From Liquidambar formosana (Eukaryota; Streptophyta; Magnoliopsida; Saxifragales; Altingiaceae), in the NCBI GenBank assembly GCA_039720395.1, contig CM077829.1, positions 20,620,685 through 20,684,684 on the forward strand: DNA of 64,000 bases, in the 5' to 3' direction. This document shows positions 33,190-43,364 of this stretch, piece after piece. Below the pieces are notes generated by a model that saw nothing but the letters and a program-made list of their open reading frames with translations, did not search any database and was not told the origin of the DNA. The translations under genes were made by a program, and so were the position numbers. Within the stretch, counting starts at the first letter, position 1, and each line of letters begins with the position of its first letter.

Positions 33190-35478
33190 ATGGATATTTA
33201 TGGCATGGATATAGATCCTAGGAACGATGTCCCCCAAGAGCTCGTTGAGCAAAGGAAAAGGGGCGTCACCGAACCTAATATGGATGAATTGGAATCAATC
33301 AATTTAGGGACAAATGAATTGCCAAGAATAGTTAAAATTGGGAAAACTCTCTCCCCCGTTGAAAAAGAAAAGATGATCTCTCTCTTAAAAGCCAACATTT
33401 TGGCTTTTGTATGGTCTTATGAAGATATGCCTGGCATTAACCCCGATATTGTGCAACACTATATCCCCACTAATTCCCTAAAGAAGCCGATAAAGTAGAA
33501 ACTCAGAAGATTAAAACCAGAATGGGCTCTAAAAGTAAAAGAAGAGGTAACTAAACAACTAGACACGGGCTTCCTCCAAGTTGTGGAGTATCCCGAGTGG
33601 TTGTCGAACATAGTTCTTGTGCCTAAAAAAGATGGGAAAGTGAGGATGTGTGTCGACTTCTGAGATCTCAACGCCGCAAGCCCTAAGGATGACTTTCCTT
33701 TACCCCATATCGACGTGTTGGTGGACAGTACAGTGGGACATGCACTCCTCTCCTTCATGGACGGATTCTCTCGGTATAACCAGATAAAGATGGCGCTTTA
33801 AGACATGGAGAAAACAGCTTTTATCACGCAATGGGGAACGTACTATTACAAGGTAATGCCTTTTGGCTTGAGAAACGCTCGAGCTACTTACCAAAGAGCA
33901 GCTACGACCCTATTGCATGATATGATCCATAAGGAGGTCGAGGTTTATGTTAATGATATGATCGTGAAGTCCGTGGACAGGGAAGGGCATTTCAAGGCGT
34001 TAGAGAAATTCCTAGAGCGAGCAAAGAAGTACAATCTCCGTCTAAACCCACAGAAGTGCGCTTTTGGTGTCACCACGGGCAAGCTATTGGGATTCATGAT
34101 CACTCAAAGGGGCATCGAAGTGGACCCAAGGAAGATAAAAGCCATTGTAGAGATGGAGCCACCTAGCACTGAGAAGCAAATCCGAGGTTTTCTGAGAAGA
34201 GTCCAATACATAAGTAGATTCATTGCCAATTTAACCATGGTTTGCGAACCAATCTTCAAATTTCTTAAGAAAGGTGTGCTAAAAGTGTGGAACAAAGAAT
34301 GCCAAGAGGCCTTTGAGACCATTAAGAGATACTTAAGCAATCTTCCAATCTTAGTTCCCCCACGGCAAGGTGCACCGCTTTTGTTATACTTAACAGCCAC
34401 CGAAACCACGACGGGAGCTATGTTAGCTCAATATCTCGAAGGGTCTACAAAGGAGAATGCCACTTACTACCTAAACAAGAAAATGACAGACTATGAAATG
34501 AAGTACAATGCAATTGAAAAGGCTTGTGTCGCACTAGTATGGGCAACGCAGAAACTCCGACACTACATGATGTCCTTCGAAGTGTTCTTGATAAGTCGCA
34601 TAGATCCGTTGAAGTATTTGATAGAAAGGCCGATATTGTCGTACATAATTGCTCGATGGTCAATTCTCCTCAACGAATTTGACATCAAGTATGTAAATCA
34701 GAAATCTATTAAGGAGAGCGTCATCGCAGACTACCTAGCCAGCTGCCCTATGTCATCATCCACTCCATTCAACGATCAGTTCCCAGACGAGGACGTGCTA
34801 GAAATTGGAAGGAAAACTTGGAGAGTTTATTTTGACGGGGCAGCCAATAAGAAAGGTTATGGGATAGGAGTCCTATTGGTCTCACCTAAAGAAGCATTTA
34901 CACCATTGGAGGTCAAGTTGGGGTTCGAAGCTACCAACAACATTTCTGAGTATGAGGCCTATATCTTAGCATTGGAAGCAGCACTTGAATTGGGGATCAA
35001 AGAATTGGAAGTGTTCGGGGACTCGGCGCTAATCATTTATCAGATAAAAGGGGAATGGAGAACTCGAGATGAGAAGCTGTTGCCATACCATGCCTATCTG
35101 GAAGCTCTAACCGAGGAGTTCTCAAAGATAGAGTTCAACTACCCTTCAAGAAATAAGAACTAGTTCGCCAATGCCTTGGCAACCCTAGCATCCATGGTGG
35201 AGATACTTGAAGGGGGAAACGTGAAGCCGTTGGTGATAGAATGTCTAGACAAGCCTGTGTACTATTGTGCAATCCGAGGAAGGGAAGTGAATGATGGCCA
35301 CCCATGGTTCTATGACATAAAGAAGTTTATTGAAGAGAGGGAATACCCAGAAGGAGCATCTCTTATCGATAGAAAAACCTTAAGACGGCTAGCAAGTCAC
35401 TATGTACTCTATGGAGGAAAGCTATATCAGAGATCATACGACGGGATCCACCTGTTGTGTGTCACCGAGGAGGAAGCC
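33190..35478 (+). pseudogene. pol fragment of element A (RT, RNase H, second RNase H)
   Basis: Starts at MDIYGMDIDPRNDV. RT palm motifs are visible, but the catalytic YVDD box reads YVND, so the enzyme would be dead even without the stops (near 33495, 33661, 33798 and 35161). The Ty3 RNase H and then the archaeal-type RNase H typical of Tat (VYFDGAANKKGYGIG, VFGDSALI) follow. The frame is lost at 35478, within the stretch leading to integrase, where an oppositely oriented LTR begins. Confidence 0.85.
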
Positions 35479-38196
35479 TGTGAACCCCGGAAATTGGGCC
35501 CACAAGGGATTGAAAAGAGAGATTGGGTTTTGAAAACAAAAAAGGAGTCGCCACCTTATTTTTTAAAGGAAACAAGGAAAACCCTAAAAAAATCAATTTG
35601 TTTTAAGAAAACAATTTGAATGACTCCATAAAAAAAAGGAAAGGCAAAAAAACTAATCTTTTGGAAACCAAAGAAATCGGGGATTCGGAGGCTAAGTTAT
35701 GACATGGGAAGGTTTTAGGCAAAGCCTATAGGCACCCATGTCACCCTTTCGGTCTCTCAGTTCATTTGGGCTAAATTAAGATCTTTCCATACAAAAATCA
35801 GCAAGTATATCATCACAAGATAGCATGCATATCATATATTTCATTCATCCATCAATGCATAATAAGCAAATAAAAACAGAAAATAAAGAAAACAAAACAA
35901 AACAAAAAGAAGCCCAGGATGCTTGGATCCTAGAACGGACTTGAGCCTCACGAAGAGTGCCTATGTACCATGCAACGAAATACATGGATCAAAGTCCACG
36001 TAGTTCGATTAGAACTAGGGTTAAGACTTAATATAAACCTATGGTTAAAACCCTAGGTTTCCTTATTTGATCAAAAGAGTTGAATTTAATAGAAAGTTTG
36101 ATTTTGGAAAGAAATCCACAAAATGGAAACTTTAATAAAAACCAGAATTTTATTTGTGAAGGAAACCTCTAATTAAACCATAGGATCATATTAAAAATTA
36201 ACCCTAGATAGGGGGAAGAGAAAGGATAAGGAAGAGAGGTGAATTGGGGCACCTTCACACCCGCTTACCTGAGCGCAATTACTCCAAGCATTAGCCATTT
36301 CAGACATTGGCAGCCCTATTTGCCATAGGACAATTACCACACCTATTTGCACCCTTACAAGTGCTCAAAATCATGCAAAAACACTAACATGCAAATATGG
36401 ACAGAATAGTACTAAGGCCTAAAATCATCCACTAAACATGCCAACAGCAAAAAACAGCGAACAATAATAAGTCCTAACATATTCCTAGAACCATATCATG
36501 CATAAAACCCTAGAAATCAACTAACATGCATGCAAAAATATCATATTTACTCCATATGAATAACATACACAGCAAACATGAAGAAAAACCAATGAAAAGA
36601 CCTACTTTAACATGCTGTATAAAAACAAACACAAAACAAAGACTCTAAAACCCTAAACTCACAAATATGCTTGAAAACATACAAAACAAACTTCACACAT
36701 ACTAAAATAAACCTAAAAAAAACCTAAATCATGCATATTAACTAACTAAAGCAATAAAACATGATAAGAAACCCTAAGACTAACATGCAATATCACTATC
36801 CTAGAACAAGGACAACAAGAGCACAAGAATCACACCTATGCATAAGAACCTAAAGGACAGCCCTAAAGCATGCTAAAATTATGATAAACAGTAGATATTC
36901 CATGTATATTAACTAGCTAGAGTGTTAATACATGATAAAAAAGCTACCTTTAACATGCAATAGGCCTATCCTATATGAAAACCCATATTCAGCATAAGAA
37001 GGAGTAAGGCATACCTTAGGAAGAGGCTTCCTTGCTGCTGTAGAGACTCTCTCTTCCTCTTATGGATGACATGAACCAATGTTCTTCAAGGCTACAGCAA
37101 GAACTCCAGCTCTCCTTCAAGTCCCTCTCTCTTATTCTCTCTCAAACACTCAAGTTTTAATGCATAAAGTGGCTCCCCTTTGTGCTGAAGCATAGGGGGG
37201 TATTTATAGAGTTTCATTAGGATTAACCAATGGCTAGGATTAGAACCCTAAAAATTAATCCAAGGGCTATTAGAGACCCCCTTGGGGCTTAAGTAACTCA
37301 GAAGTTACCAAAAATTAGAAGGAAACTCGTCCAAAAGAGCCCAAATACGTCAAAATAGGCAAGAGTCCGCTTCAGCAAGGAGTTAGAGTAGAAATAGGAA
37401 AGTGGCCTCGGGTGACCACCCAAGGCTGGGCGGCTAGCCACCTGGGCCCAGGCGGCTAGCCGCCCAGGCTTGGGTGGTCACCCGAGCCCACTTCTGATTT
37501 TTCTCCTATTTTGCCTCCTTTCTCTTCTAGAAGTGTTTCAGGGGGCAAATTAACTCCGATTTTGATGAAACAAAAGCCAAAACGACCGTGTTTCAATGAG
37601 GAATATGTTTTTGAACATTTTGGGGTGAAAACCACTAACCATAGGGGCATGGTTAGGTTTGAACAAGGCGGTTAACCACTATACTCTACCTTTGCTAAGC
37701 ATAGGCATGCACATAGGGTCAAACCAAACACTTTCCATATCAAAATTGAACTTCATAAAACACTTTTGGGAGTAAAATGATGACTAATGAAAGTCAATTT
37801 GAAAAGATTTTGTTGGTAATTGTGAGTCAATTAGAGCTAACCCAAAGAAGGGTCAATTAACCAACTTGAACTGTATTGAGCCATTTTAATCCCGAGCCAT
37901 TGATTTATCAAATTGACACTAGAAATACCTCCTATGCATCCATATGAACTCCAATTGGCAATTTGGAGATCATTTCAAGGTCAAATGAAAAGTTTGGGAC
38001 TTAAAAGACGATTATGCCCCTCAAGTCACAAAAGCTCTTATTATCCCTCAAGATCAACTCCAATTTGAACCAAAATTCATATCCATTGTCCTTGTGACTC
38101 TAGAAACCTAATGCAAGTGACTAGACTCGAAAACAAAACAAAAACATGCATGAAATGATGAGCCCTCGTAAGGTGGTGCAAAAATGGGGTGTGACA
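35479..38196 (-). repeat. LTR of element C
   Basis: Read on the minus strand it starts TGTCACACCCCATTTTTG (38196) and ends CCGGGGTTCACA (35479). Length 2718 bp, close to 2711 bp for A. Minus-strand TATA (TATAAATA) lies at 37208-37201, with palindrome copy 2 about 200 bp upstream of it. Confidence 0.88.
37407..37486. repeat. GC-rich palindrome, copy 2 (LTR of C)
   Basis: 80-nt near-palindrome, CTCGGGTGACCACC to GGTGGTCACCCGAG around GGGCCC. The right arm has an intact GGCGGCTAGCCGCC; the left arm has GGCGGCTAGCCACC. Confidence 0.92.
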
Positions 38197-38330
38197 GAAG
38201 CCCCACATTGGCGAACAAGTTACACTTGTGAACTAATGATAAAGAACAACCCATTTTTGACAAAAAGCCTAGAGAAATCACACACTGATACCAACAAGGA
38301 TAGGAGGTTGAAAACCTGAGATTGAAATGA
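38197..38330 (-). other. 3' internal region next to the LTR of C
   Basis: Plus sequence GAAGCCCCACATTGG adjoins the LTR start, and the same phrase (GAAGCCCCTCATTGG) adjoins the truncated LTR of B at 41423. On the minus strand this gives a G-rich CAATGTGGGGCTTC just before the LTR, the likely polypurine-tract region, although it is not a clean purine run. Confidence 0.45.
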
Positions 38331-39850
38331 GGAAGTGTACTCAAGTCATGAGTATACTTAAACCACTGGGGGATAAGAATTGACAAGAGAAGCATATTCA
38401 AGCCACTACGAATGAACATACTTTTGAAATAGAGAAATATATTCTAGTCACGAATATATTTAACCAATTAATTGAAAATGAAATCTGAGAAGTATACTCA
38501 AGTGATGAGTGTACTTTTGAAATGGAGAAATATATTCTTGTCACGAGTATATTTAACCAAGTAAGTGACAAGTATGTTCAAGTGATGAACATACCATTGA
38601 AATGGAGAAATATATTCAAGCGATGAATATATTTAACCAAGTGATTGACAAAGACTGAGAAGTATACTCAAGTGATGAGTATACCATTGAAATGGAGAAA
38701 TATATCCAAGCGATGGATATATTTAACCAAGTAAGTGACAAGTATGTTCAAGTGATGAACATACCATTGAAATGGAGAAATATATTCTAGTGATGAATAT
38801 ACTTAACCAAGTGATTGACAAAGACTGAGAAGTATACTCAAGTGATGAGTATACCATTGAAATGGAGAAATATATCCAAGCGATGGATATATTTAACCAA
38901 GTAAGTGACAAGTATGTTCAAGTGATGAACATACCATTGAAATGGAGAAATATATTCAAGTGATGAATATACTTAACCAAGTGATTGACAGGTATGTTCA
39001 AGTGATGAACATACCATTGAAATGGAGAAATATATCCAAGCGATGGATATACTTAACCAAGTAAGTGACAAGTATGTTCAAGTGATGAACACACCATTGA
39101 AATGGAGAAATATATTCAAGTGATGAATATACTTAACCAAGTGATTGACAGGTATGTTCAAGTGATGAACATACCATTGAAATGGAGAAATATATCCAAG
39201 CTATGGATATACTTAACCAAGTAAGTGACAAGTATGTTCAAGTGATGAACATACCATTGAAATGGAGAAATATATTCAAGTGATGAATATACTTAACCAA
39301 GTGATTGACAGGTATGTTCAAGTGATGAACATACCATTGAAATGGAGAAATATATCCAAGGGATGGATATACTTAACCAAGTAAGTGACAAGTATGTTCA
39401 AGTGATGAACATACCATTGAAATGGAGAAATATATTCAAGTGATGAATATACTTAACCGAGTGATTGACAGGTATGTTCAAGTGATGAACATACCATTGA
39501 AATGGAGAAATATATCCAAGCGATGGATATACTTAACCAAGTAAGTGACAAGTATGTTCAAGTGATGAACATACCATTGAAATGGAGAAATATATCCAAG
39601 TGATGAATATATTTAACCAAGTAAGATAGATAATGAGGATTTGGAACTGAGAAGCATATTCAAAGGGTGAATACACTTTTGAAATGGAAGATTATATCCA
39701 AGTGATGAATATATTCAACCAAGTAGGATAAAGAATGAGGATTTGAAACTGAGAAGCATATTCATAGGGTGAATACACTTTTGAAGTGAAGGAACATATT
39801 CAAGTGATGAATATATTCAACCAAGTGGGATGGAAAATCAAGATTTGAAA
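38331..39850. repeat. Hairpin tandem array, 80/160-bp units
   Basis: Units of about 80 bp alternate in two types and give a 160-170-bp higher-order period (GTAAGTGACA at 38561, 38731, 38901, 39061, 39221, 39381 and 39541). Each unit holds two 21-23-nt hairpins with 8-9-bp arms around AGTGA or AGCGA, separated by GAAATGGAGAAA or TTAACCAAGT. The edges (38331-38500 and 39640-39850) are degenerate. No coding capacity. It lies in the 3' untranslated part of element C, and downstream of nothing on the plus strand. Confidence 0.9.
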
Positions 39851-40109
39851 TGAGGATATATGATCAATTTATCAAGATGGGACAAGCATGGTGCAAGAAG
39901 AAAGTGACTTGGCACATTGTCACTTGAGTTGGCATGGCACAGGGGAAATATATTCAACCCTTTCGAACATAAAATCAATTCAAAGAATTGATTTCAAGGT
40001 GAAATTTGATTGATTTTAAGCTCAAAAAGTGTTGAATATCTCATTTGGAAGGAGGTTTGATCACGCGTTAAGGCGAGACAAAGCGAGAGAGAAAGCCAAA
40101 ACAAGGTGG
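39851..40109. other. Sequence between tandem array and antisense promoter of C
   Basis: No reading frame. The right part is rich in GCGAG and GCCAAAAC phrases that also precede the palindrome copies at 42990 and 46257. Confidence 0.4.
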
Positions 40110-40222
40110 CTTGGGTGACCACCAGGCCTCAGGAGGCTAGCCGCCCAGGCCCTGGTGGCTAGCCGCCCAAGGCTTGGGTGGTCACCCGAGCCTAATGCTG
40201 AAAAATTCTGGGTTTTTAAATA
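40110..40222 (+). promoter_or_regulatory. Palindrome copy 3 and TATA of the antisense gene in C
   Basis: A GC-rich palindrome (40110-40190, 81 nt) is followed after 22 bases by TTTTTAAATA (40213-40222), the likely TATA element of the plus-strand gene whose ATG is at 40476. B has the same arrangement before its gene at 43365 (palindrome, 23 bases, TTTTTAAA). Confidence 0.65.
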
Positions 40223-40475
40223 CCCAAGTGCACTATTCATACCCCTTGTTCAAAGAACCCGAAAATTAGAGCTTCTCTCTCTAGAAAGCTTACCCCATTT
40301 TGCAAAATCACTCCAACACCCAAAGGCATTCAAATCCACACTTCAAGAGGGATTCATACACATGAAATAGCATCATTAGCACCCAATTTCACATCAAAAA
40401 CAAAGAATTTGCAGCACTTTACAAATCAAAACCCATTAAACCCATTTTTGCTCAAAACAAGCTAGTTCATCCACC

Positions 40476-40619
40476 ATGGATCCAAATGAAGACTCCACTT
40501 CAAAGTATCCATTTCTTGACTCAAAGAGTAGATACAAGGCACCAATATATGATGTTCCTCAAGAGAAATTGCTTCTAGAACCAAGGAATCATCTCTCTTT
40601 TCTCCATTCCAAGCAAGAG
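40476..40619 (+). pseudogene. Orphan first exon of an antisense PMD-type gene (element C)
   Basis: ATG to the donor GAG/GTAAGC: 144 bases, 48 codons, the same length and phase as exon 1 of the antisense gene in B. The two exons share YKAPIYD, LLEP and HLSxLHS. The downstream exons are missing because the truncated LTR of B starts 15 bases after the donor. It can no longer make a full protein. Confidence 0.75.
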
Positions 40620-40633
40620 GTAAGCTTACCTGG

Positions 40634-41422
40634 GGCTCGGGTGACCACCTGGGGCTGGGCGGCTAGCAGCCTGGGCCCAGGCGGCTAGCCGCCCAGGCCT
40701 GGGTGGTCACCCGAGGCCCTGTCAGCTTATGCCCATATTTGACCCCTTCGGCTTCCAAATGTGTTTCAGGGCCCAAATGAACTCCGATTTTGACGAAATG
40801 AAAGCCAAAATGACCGTGTTTCGAAGGGGAATGTAATTTGAGTCACTTGAGGGAAAGAAACCCTAGCCACGGCTGCATGGTTGGGCCCTACAAAGGTGGT
40901 TAACCGCTATGCCTCACCATCGCTTAGCTTAGGTATGCACATAGGATCGCACCAAATGCTTTCCAATTCGAAATTCAACCTCCCTAAACACATTTGGGGA
41001 TGAAATTAAGACCAATCAAGGTCAAATGAGTAGTCATAGAGTGAAAATCATGAACCAATTCGAGCTAACCCGAAGTAGGTCTTTTAGCCAACCTGAGCCT
41101 TGCTGAGCCATTCTAATCCCGAACCTTCAATTCATCGAATTGAACCCACAAATACCTCAAATGCAACCATATGAACTCCAGTTAGCAACTTGGAGATCAT
41201 TTCAAGGTCAAATGGAAAGTTTGTGATCAAAAAGACGATTATGCCCCTCAAGTCACAAAAGTTCTTATTAACCTTCAAGATCAACTCCAAATTGAACCAA
41301 AATTCATACACACCATCCTTAGGACCCTAGAAACTCAATGCAAAAGACTAGACTCAAAAAGGAAACAAAAAGACACATGCAATGACAAACCCTAGCTAAG
41401 GTGGCAAAAATGGGGTGTGACA
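40634..41422 (-). repeat. Truncated 3' LTR of element B
   Basis: Corresponds base for base in length to 58263-59051 of the 5' LTR, that is, the first 789 bp of about 3094. It stops at the outer edge of the palindrome, where the sequence switches to the intron of the orphan exon in C. Confidence 0.9.
40636..40715. repeat. GC-rich palindrome, copy 4 (truncated LTR of B)
   Basis: 80-nt near-palindrome. The left arm has GGCGGCTAGCAGCC and the right arm GGCGGCTAGCCGCC, identical in this respect to copy 7 in the other LTR of B. Confidence 0.92.
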
Positions 41423-42600
41423 GAAGCCCCTCATTGGTGAGCAAGTTTCACTTGCAAGCCAATGACCAAAAGAATAACCCATTTTTGCCCGGGGAATTGA
41501 TTTCATCAAGACCCACTGGGGAAAAGAGGGTGAACATATCATTGAATTCTTCGAATTCATCATACACAAGCACAAAGGTACTCTCCATAAGTTCTACAGA
41601 ACTCCTCTCATACTGTATACCAGTTTCACTAGGGAACAAGATGAGGTATCCACAGCTTACATCGAACTTCGTTCGATGAAAGGTCTTCCAATTCTATGCC
41701 AGTGACAACTGGCGAATGGTACGAGGTAACATTATGCCATCAAGGCCATCCCAAAATATGAGAAAGATACATCCTTCTCATATTCAAACCGTCAAGGTTA
41801 TTACTCAATTATCAAGGTAATCACATCCCATACTGCACTAGTGACAACTGGTGAATAATACGAGGTATCCATAGCTTACATCGAACTTCGTTCGATGAAA
41901 GGTCTTCCCATACTATGCCAGTGACAACTGGTGAATAGTACGAGGTATCCATAGCTTACATCGAACTTCGTTCGATGAAAGGTCTTCCCATATTACACCA
42001 GTGACAACTGGTGAATAATATGAGGTAACACTATGCCATCAAGGCTATCTCAAAATATGAGAAAGATACATCCTTCTCATATTCAAACCATCAAGGTTGT
42101 CATTCAGTTGTCAAGGTAATCACATAGCACGAGGAAGGTCACGTCCTTCTCTTGCTCAAGTCAATCAAGGTAAACACATACCACAGGAAGCCATCAAGGC
42201 TATCTCAAAACATGAGAAAGATACATCCTTCTCATATTCAAACCATCAAGGTTATCATTCAATTGTTAAGGTAGTCACATAGTACGAGGAAGGTCACAAC
42301 CTTCAATCAGGGTAAACACATACCATTGGGAAAGATCGCATCTTTCAAGTTATCAAGGTAAACATGTGACATGAGAAAGATTGCATCCTTCTCATATCAA
42401 ACTCTCAAGGTGAACACATAGCATGAGAAAGATCGCGTCCTTCTCATAATCAAACCATCAAGGTCAACATAAATCATGGGAAAGATTGCATCTTTCAAGT
42501 CATCAAGGTAAGCATGTAATCATGAGAAAGATTTCATCTTTCTCTCACTAAGTCATCAAGACAAAGGTAAGCTTCCACTTACCAATACACAACAAGTTCA
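41423..42600. repeat. Hairpin-rich imperfect repeats in the 3' region of B
   Basis: Several short motifs recur. CATCGAAC-TTC-GTTCGATG, a perfect 8-bp stem, occurs three times (41660, 41880 and 41959). CCAGTGACAACTGG-type stems sit nearby. About ten variants of GAGAAAGAT...ATCYTTCTC lie between 41757 and 42540. The sequence differs from the array of C but holds the same place, next to the 3' LTR. No coding frame of note. Confidence 0.75.
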
Positions 42601-42989
42601 CCAAATCATCTCACATGGAGGCTATTCATGCCTCAACTCAAACACCAACTCATATAGGAGACACAATTATCTCATGAAAGCAATCATTCACATGCATATA
42701 GAGAAGGTATCTTTATCCCAAATGACAACAAATCATAGTGACATAGGAGGGAATTCATCCCTAATGATCAAAAATCATATGCATAGAGAGGGTTGTTCAA
42801 CCCTACTAGCATGCCATGCCCTTATAAGGGCTATCAATGCAATCCTTTTCAAATCATTTCATGTCAAACAATGTCAAGATATTCACTCATTTTTCAACTC
42901 AAAACAAGCTTGAGATTTCATCTCAAAGAGGGTTCAAAAGCGCGAATAGGCGAGCAAAGGCCAAACGAGCGCAACGGAGCGAGCAAGGG
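42601..42989. other. Non-coding sequence upstream of the first antisense gene of B
   Basis: No convincing frame. Ends in a GCGAGCAAAGGCCAAACGAGCG-like stretch that also precedes other palindrome copies. Confidence 0.4.
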
Positions 42990-43098
42990 AGGCTGACCAC
43001 CTGGCTGCTGGTGGCTTGCCGCCCAAGCCCAGGCAGCTTGCCGCCCCATGCTGGGCGGTTACCCGAGGCTGGTGCTGCCCAGTTTGAGGGTTTTTAAA
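42990..43098 (+). promoter_or_regulatory. Palindrome copy 5 and TATA of the first antisense gene of B
   Basis: A degenerate GC-rich palindrome (about 42990-43067; arms contain GGCTTGCCGCC and GCAGCTTGCCGCC), then 23 bases, then TTTTTAAA (43091-43098) inside GGGTTTTTAAACCC. The leader to the ATG at 43365 is CT-rich near 43150, as in the C copy. Confidence 0.6.
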
Positions 43099-43364
43099 CC
43101 CTTGACTCCCCATTTGTGCATTCAAGCCTCCAAGCTCGAAAATAGAGAGCTTCTCTCTCTAGAACTCACTCCATCCTTCTCCAAATTCTGACATACATAT
43201 TCTCAATCAAAGTTTCACTTGCAATTCAAGTTGTGTGCATGAAATAGCATCAAGAACAAGTCATTCAACAACAAAAACAAGCATCAATCATCAAGTTGCA
43301 AGATCACATTCATCATCTTTCTTATCAAACCCATTTTTCTCACATACAAGCTCAACCACCAACA

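Larger units (their letters stand above)
26092..35478 (+). mobile_element. Retroelement A: Ty3 Tat-lineage, decayed and 3'-truncated
   Basis: Order is 5' LTR (26092-28802), primer site (28806-28823), leader, gag-protease remnant, RT, RNase H and second RNase H, then an abrupt end at 35478 where the LTR of element C starts. Integrase, antisense genes and 3' LTR are missing. The double RNase H and the tRNA-Arg-type primer site place it in the Tat lineage. Many in-frame stops show it is old. Confidence 0.85.
35479..40633 (-). mobile_element. Retroelement C: 3' portion of a Tat element inserted in A
   Basis: Minus-strand element represented by its 3' LTR (35479-38196), the adjoining 3' region with a hairpin tandem array, and the promoter and first exon of an antisense gene on the plus strand (40110-40619). 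gag, pol and 5' LTR are absent. The left boundary is an exact LTR terminus inside the pol of A, so insertion is the best explanation. The right boundary is a junction with the truncated LTR of B. Confidence 0.75.

Noticed and set aside
35479..38196. The LTR of C as an inverted 3' LTR of A
   Set aside because: The breakpoint is an exact LTR terminus, which is what an insertion gives. An inversion ending precisely there would be a coincidence. Not fully excluded.
38331..39850. Looked like a CRISPR-type array of spaced repeats
   Set aside because: The whole unit including its spacers repeats, the sequence is plant retroelement DNA and no cas genes exist. It is a tandem hairpin array.
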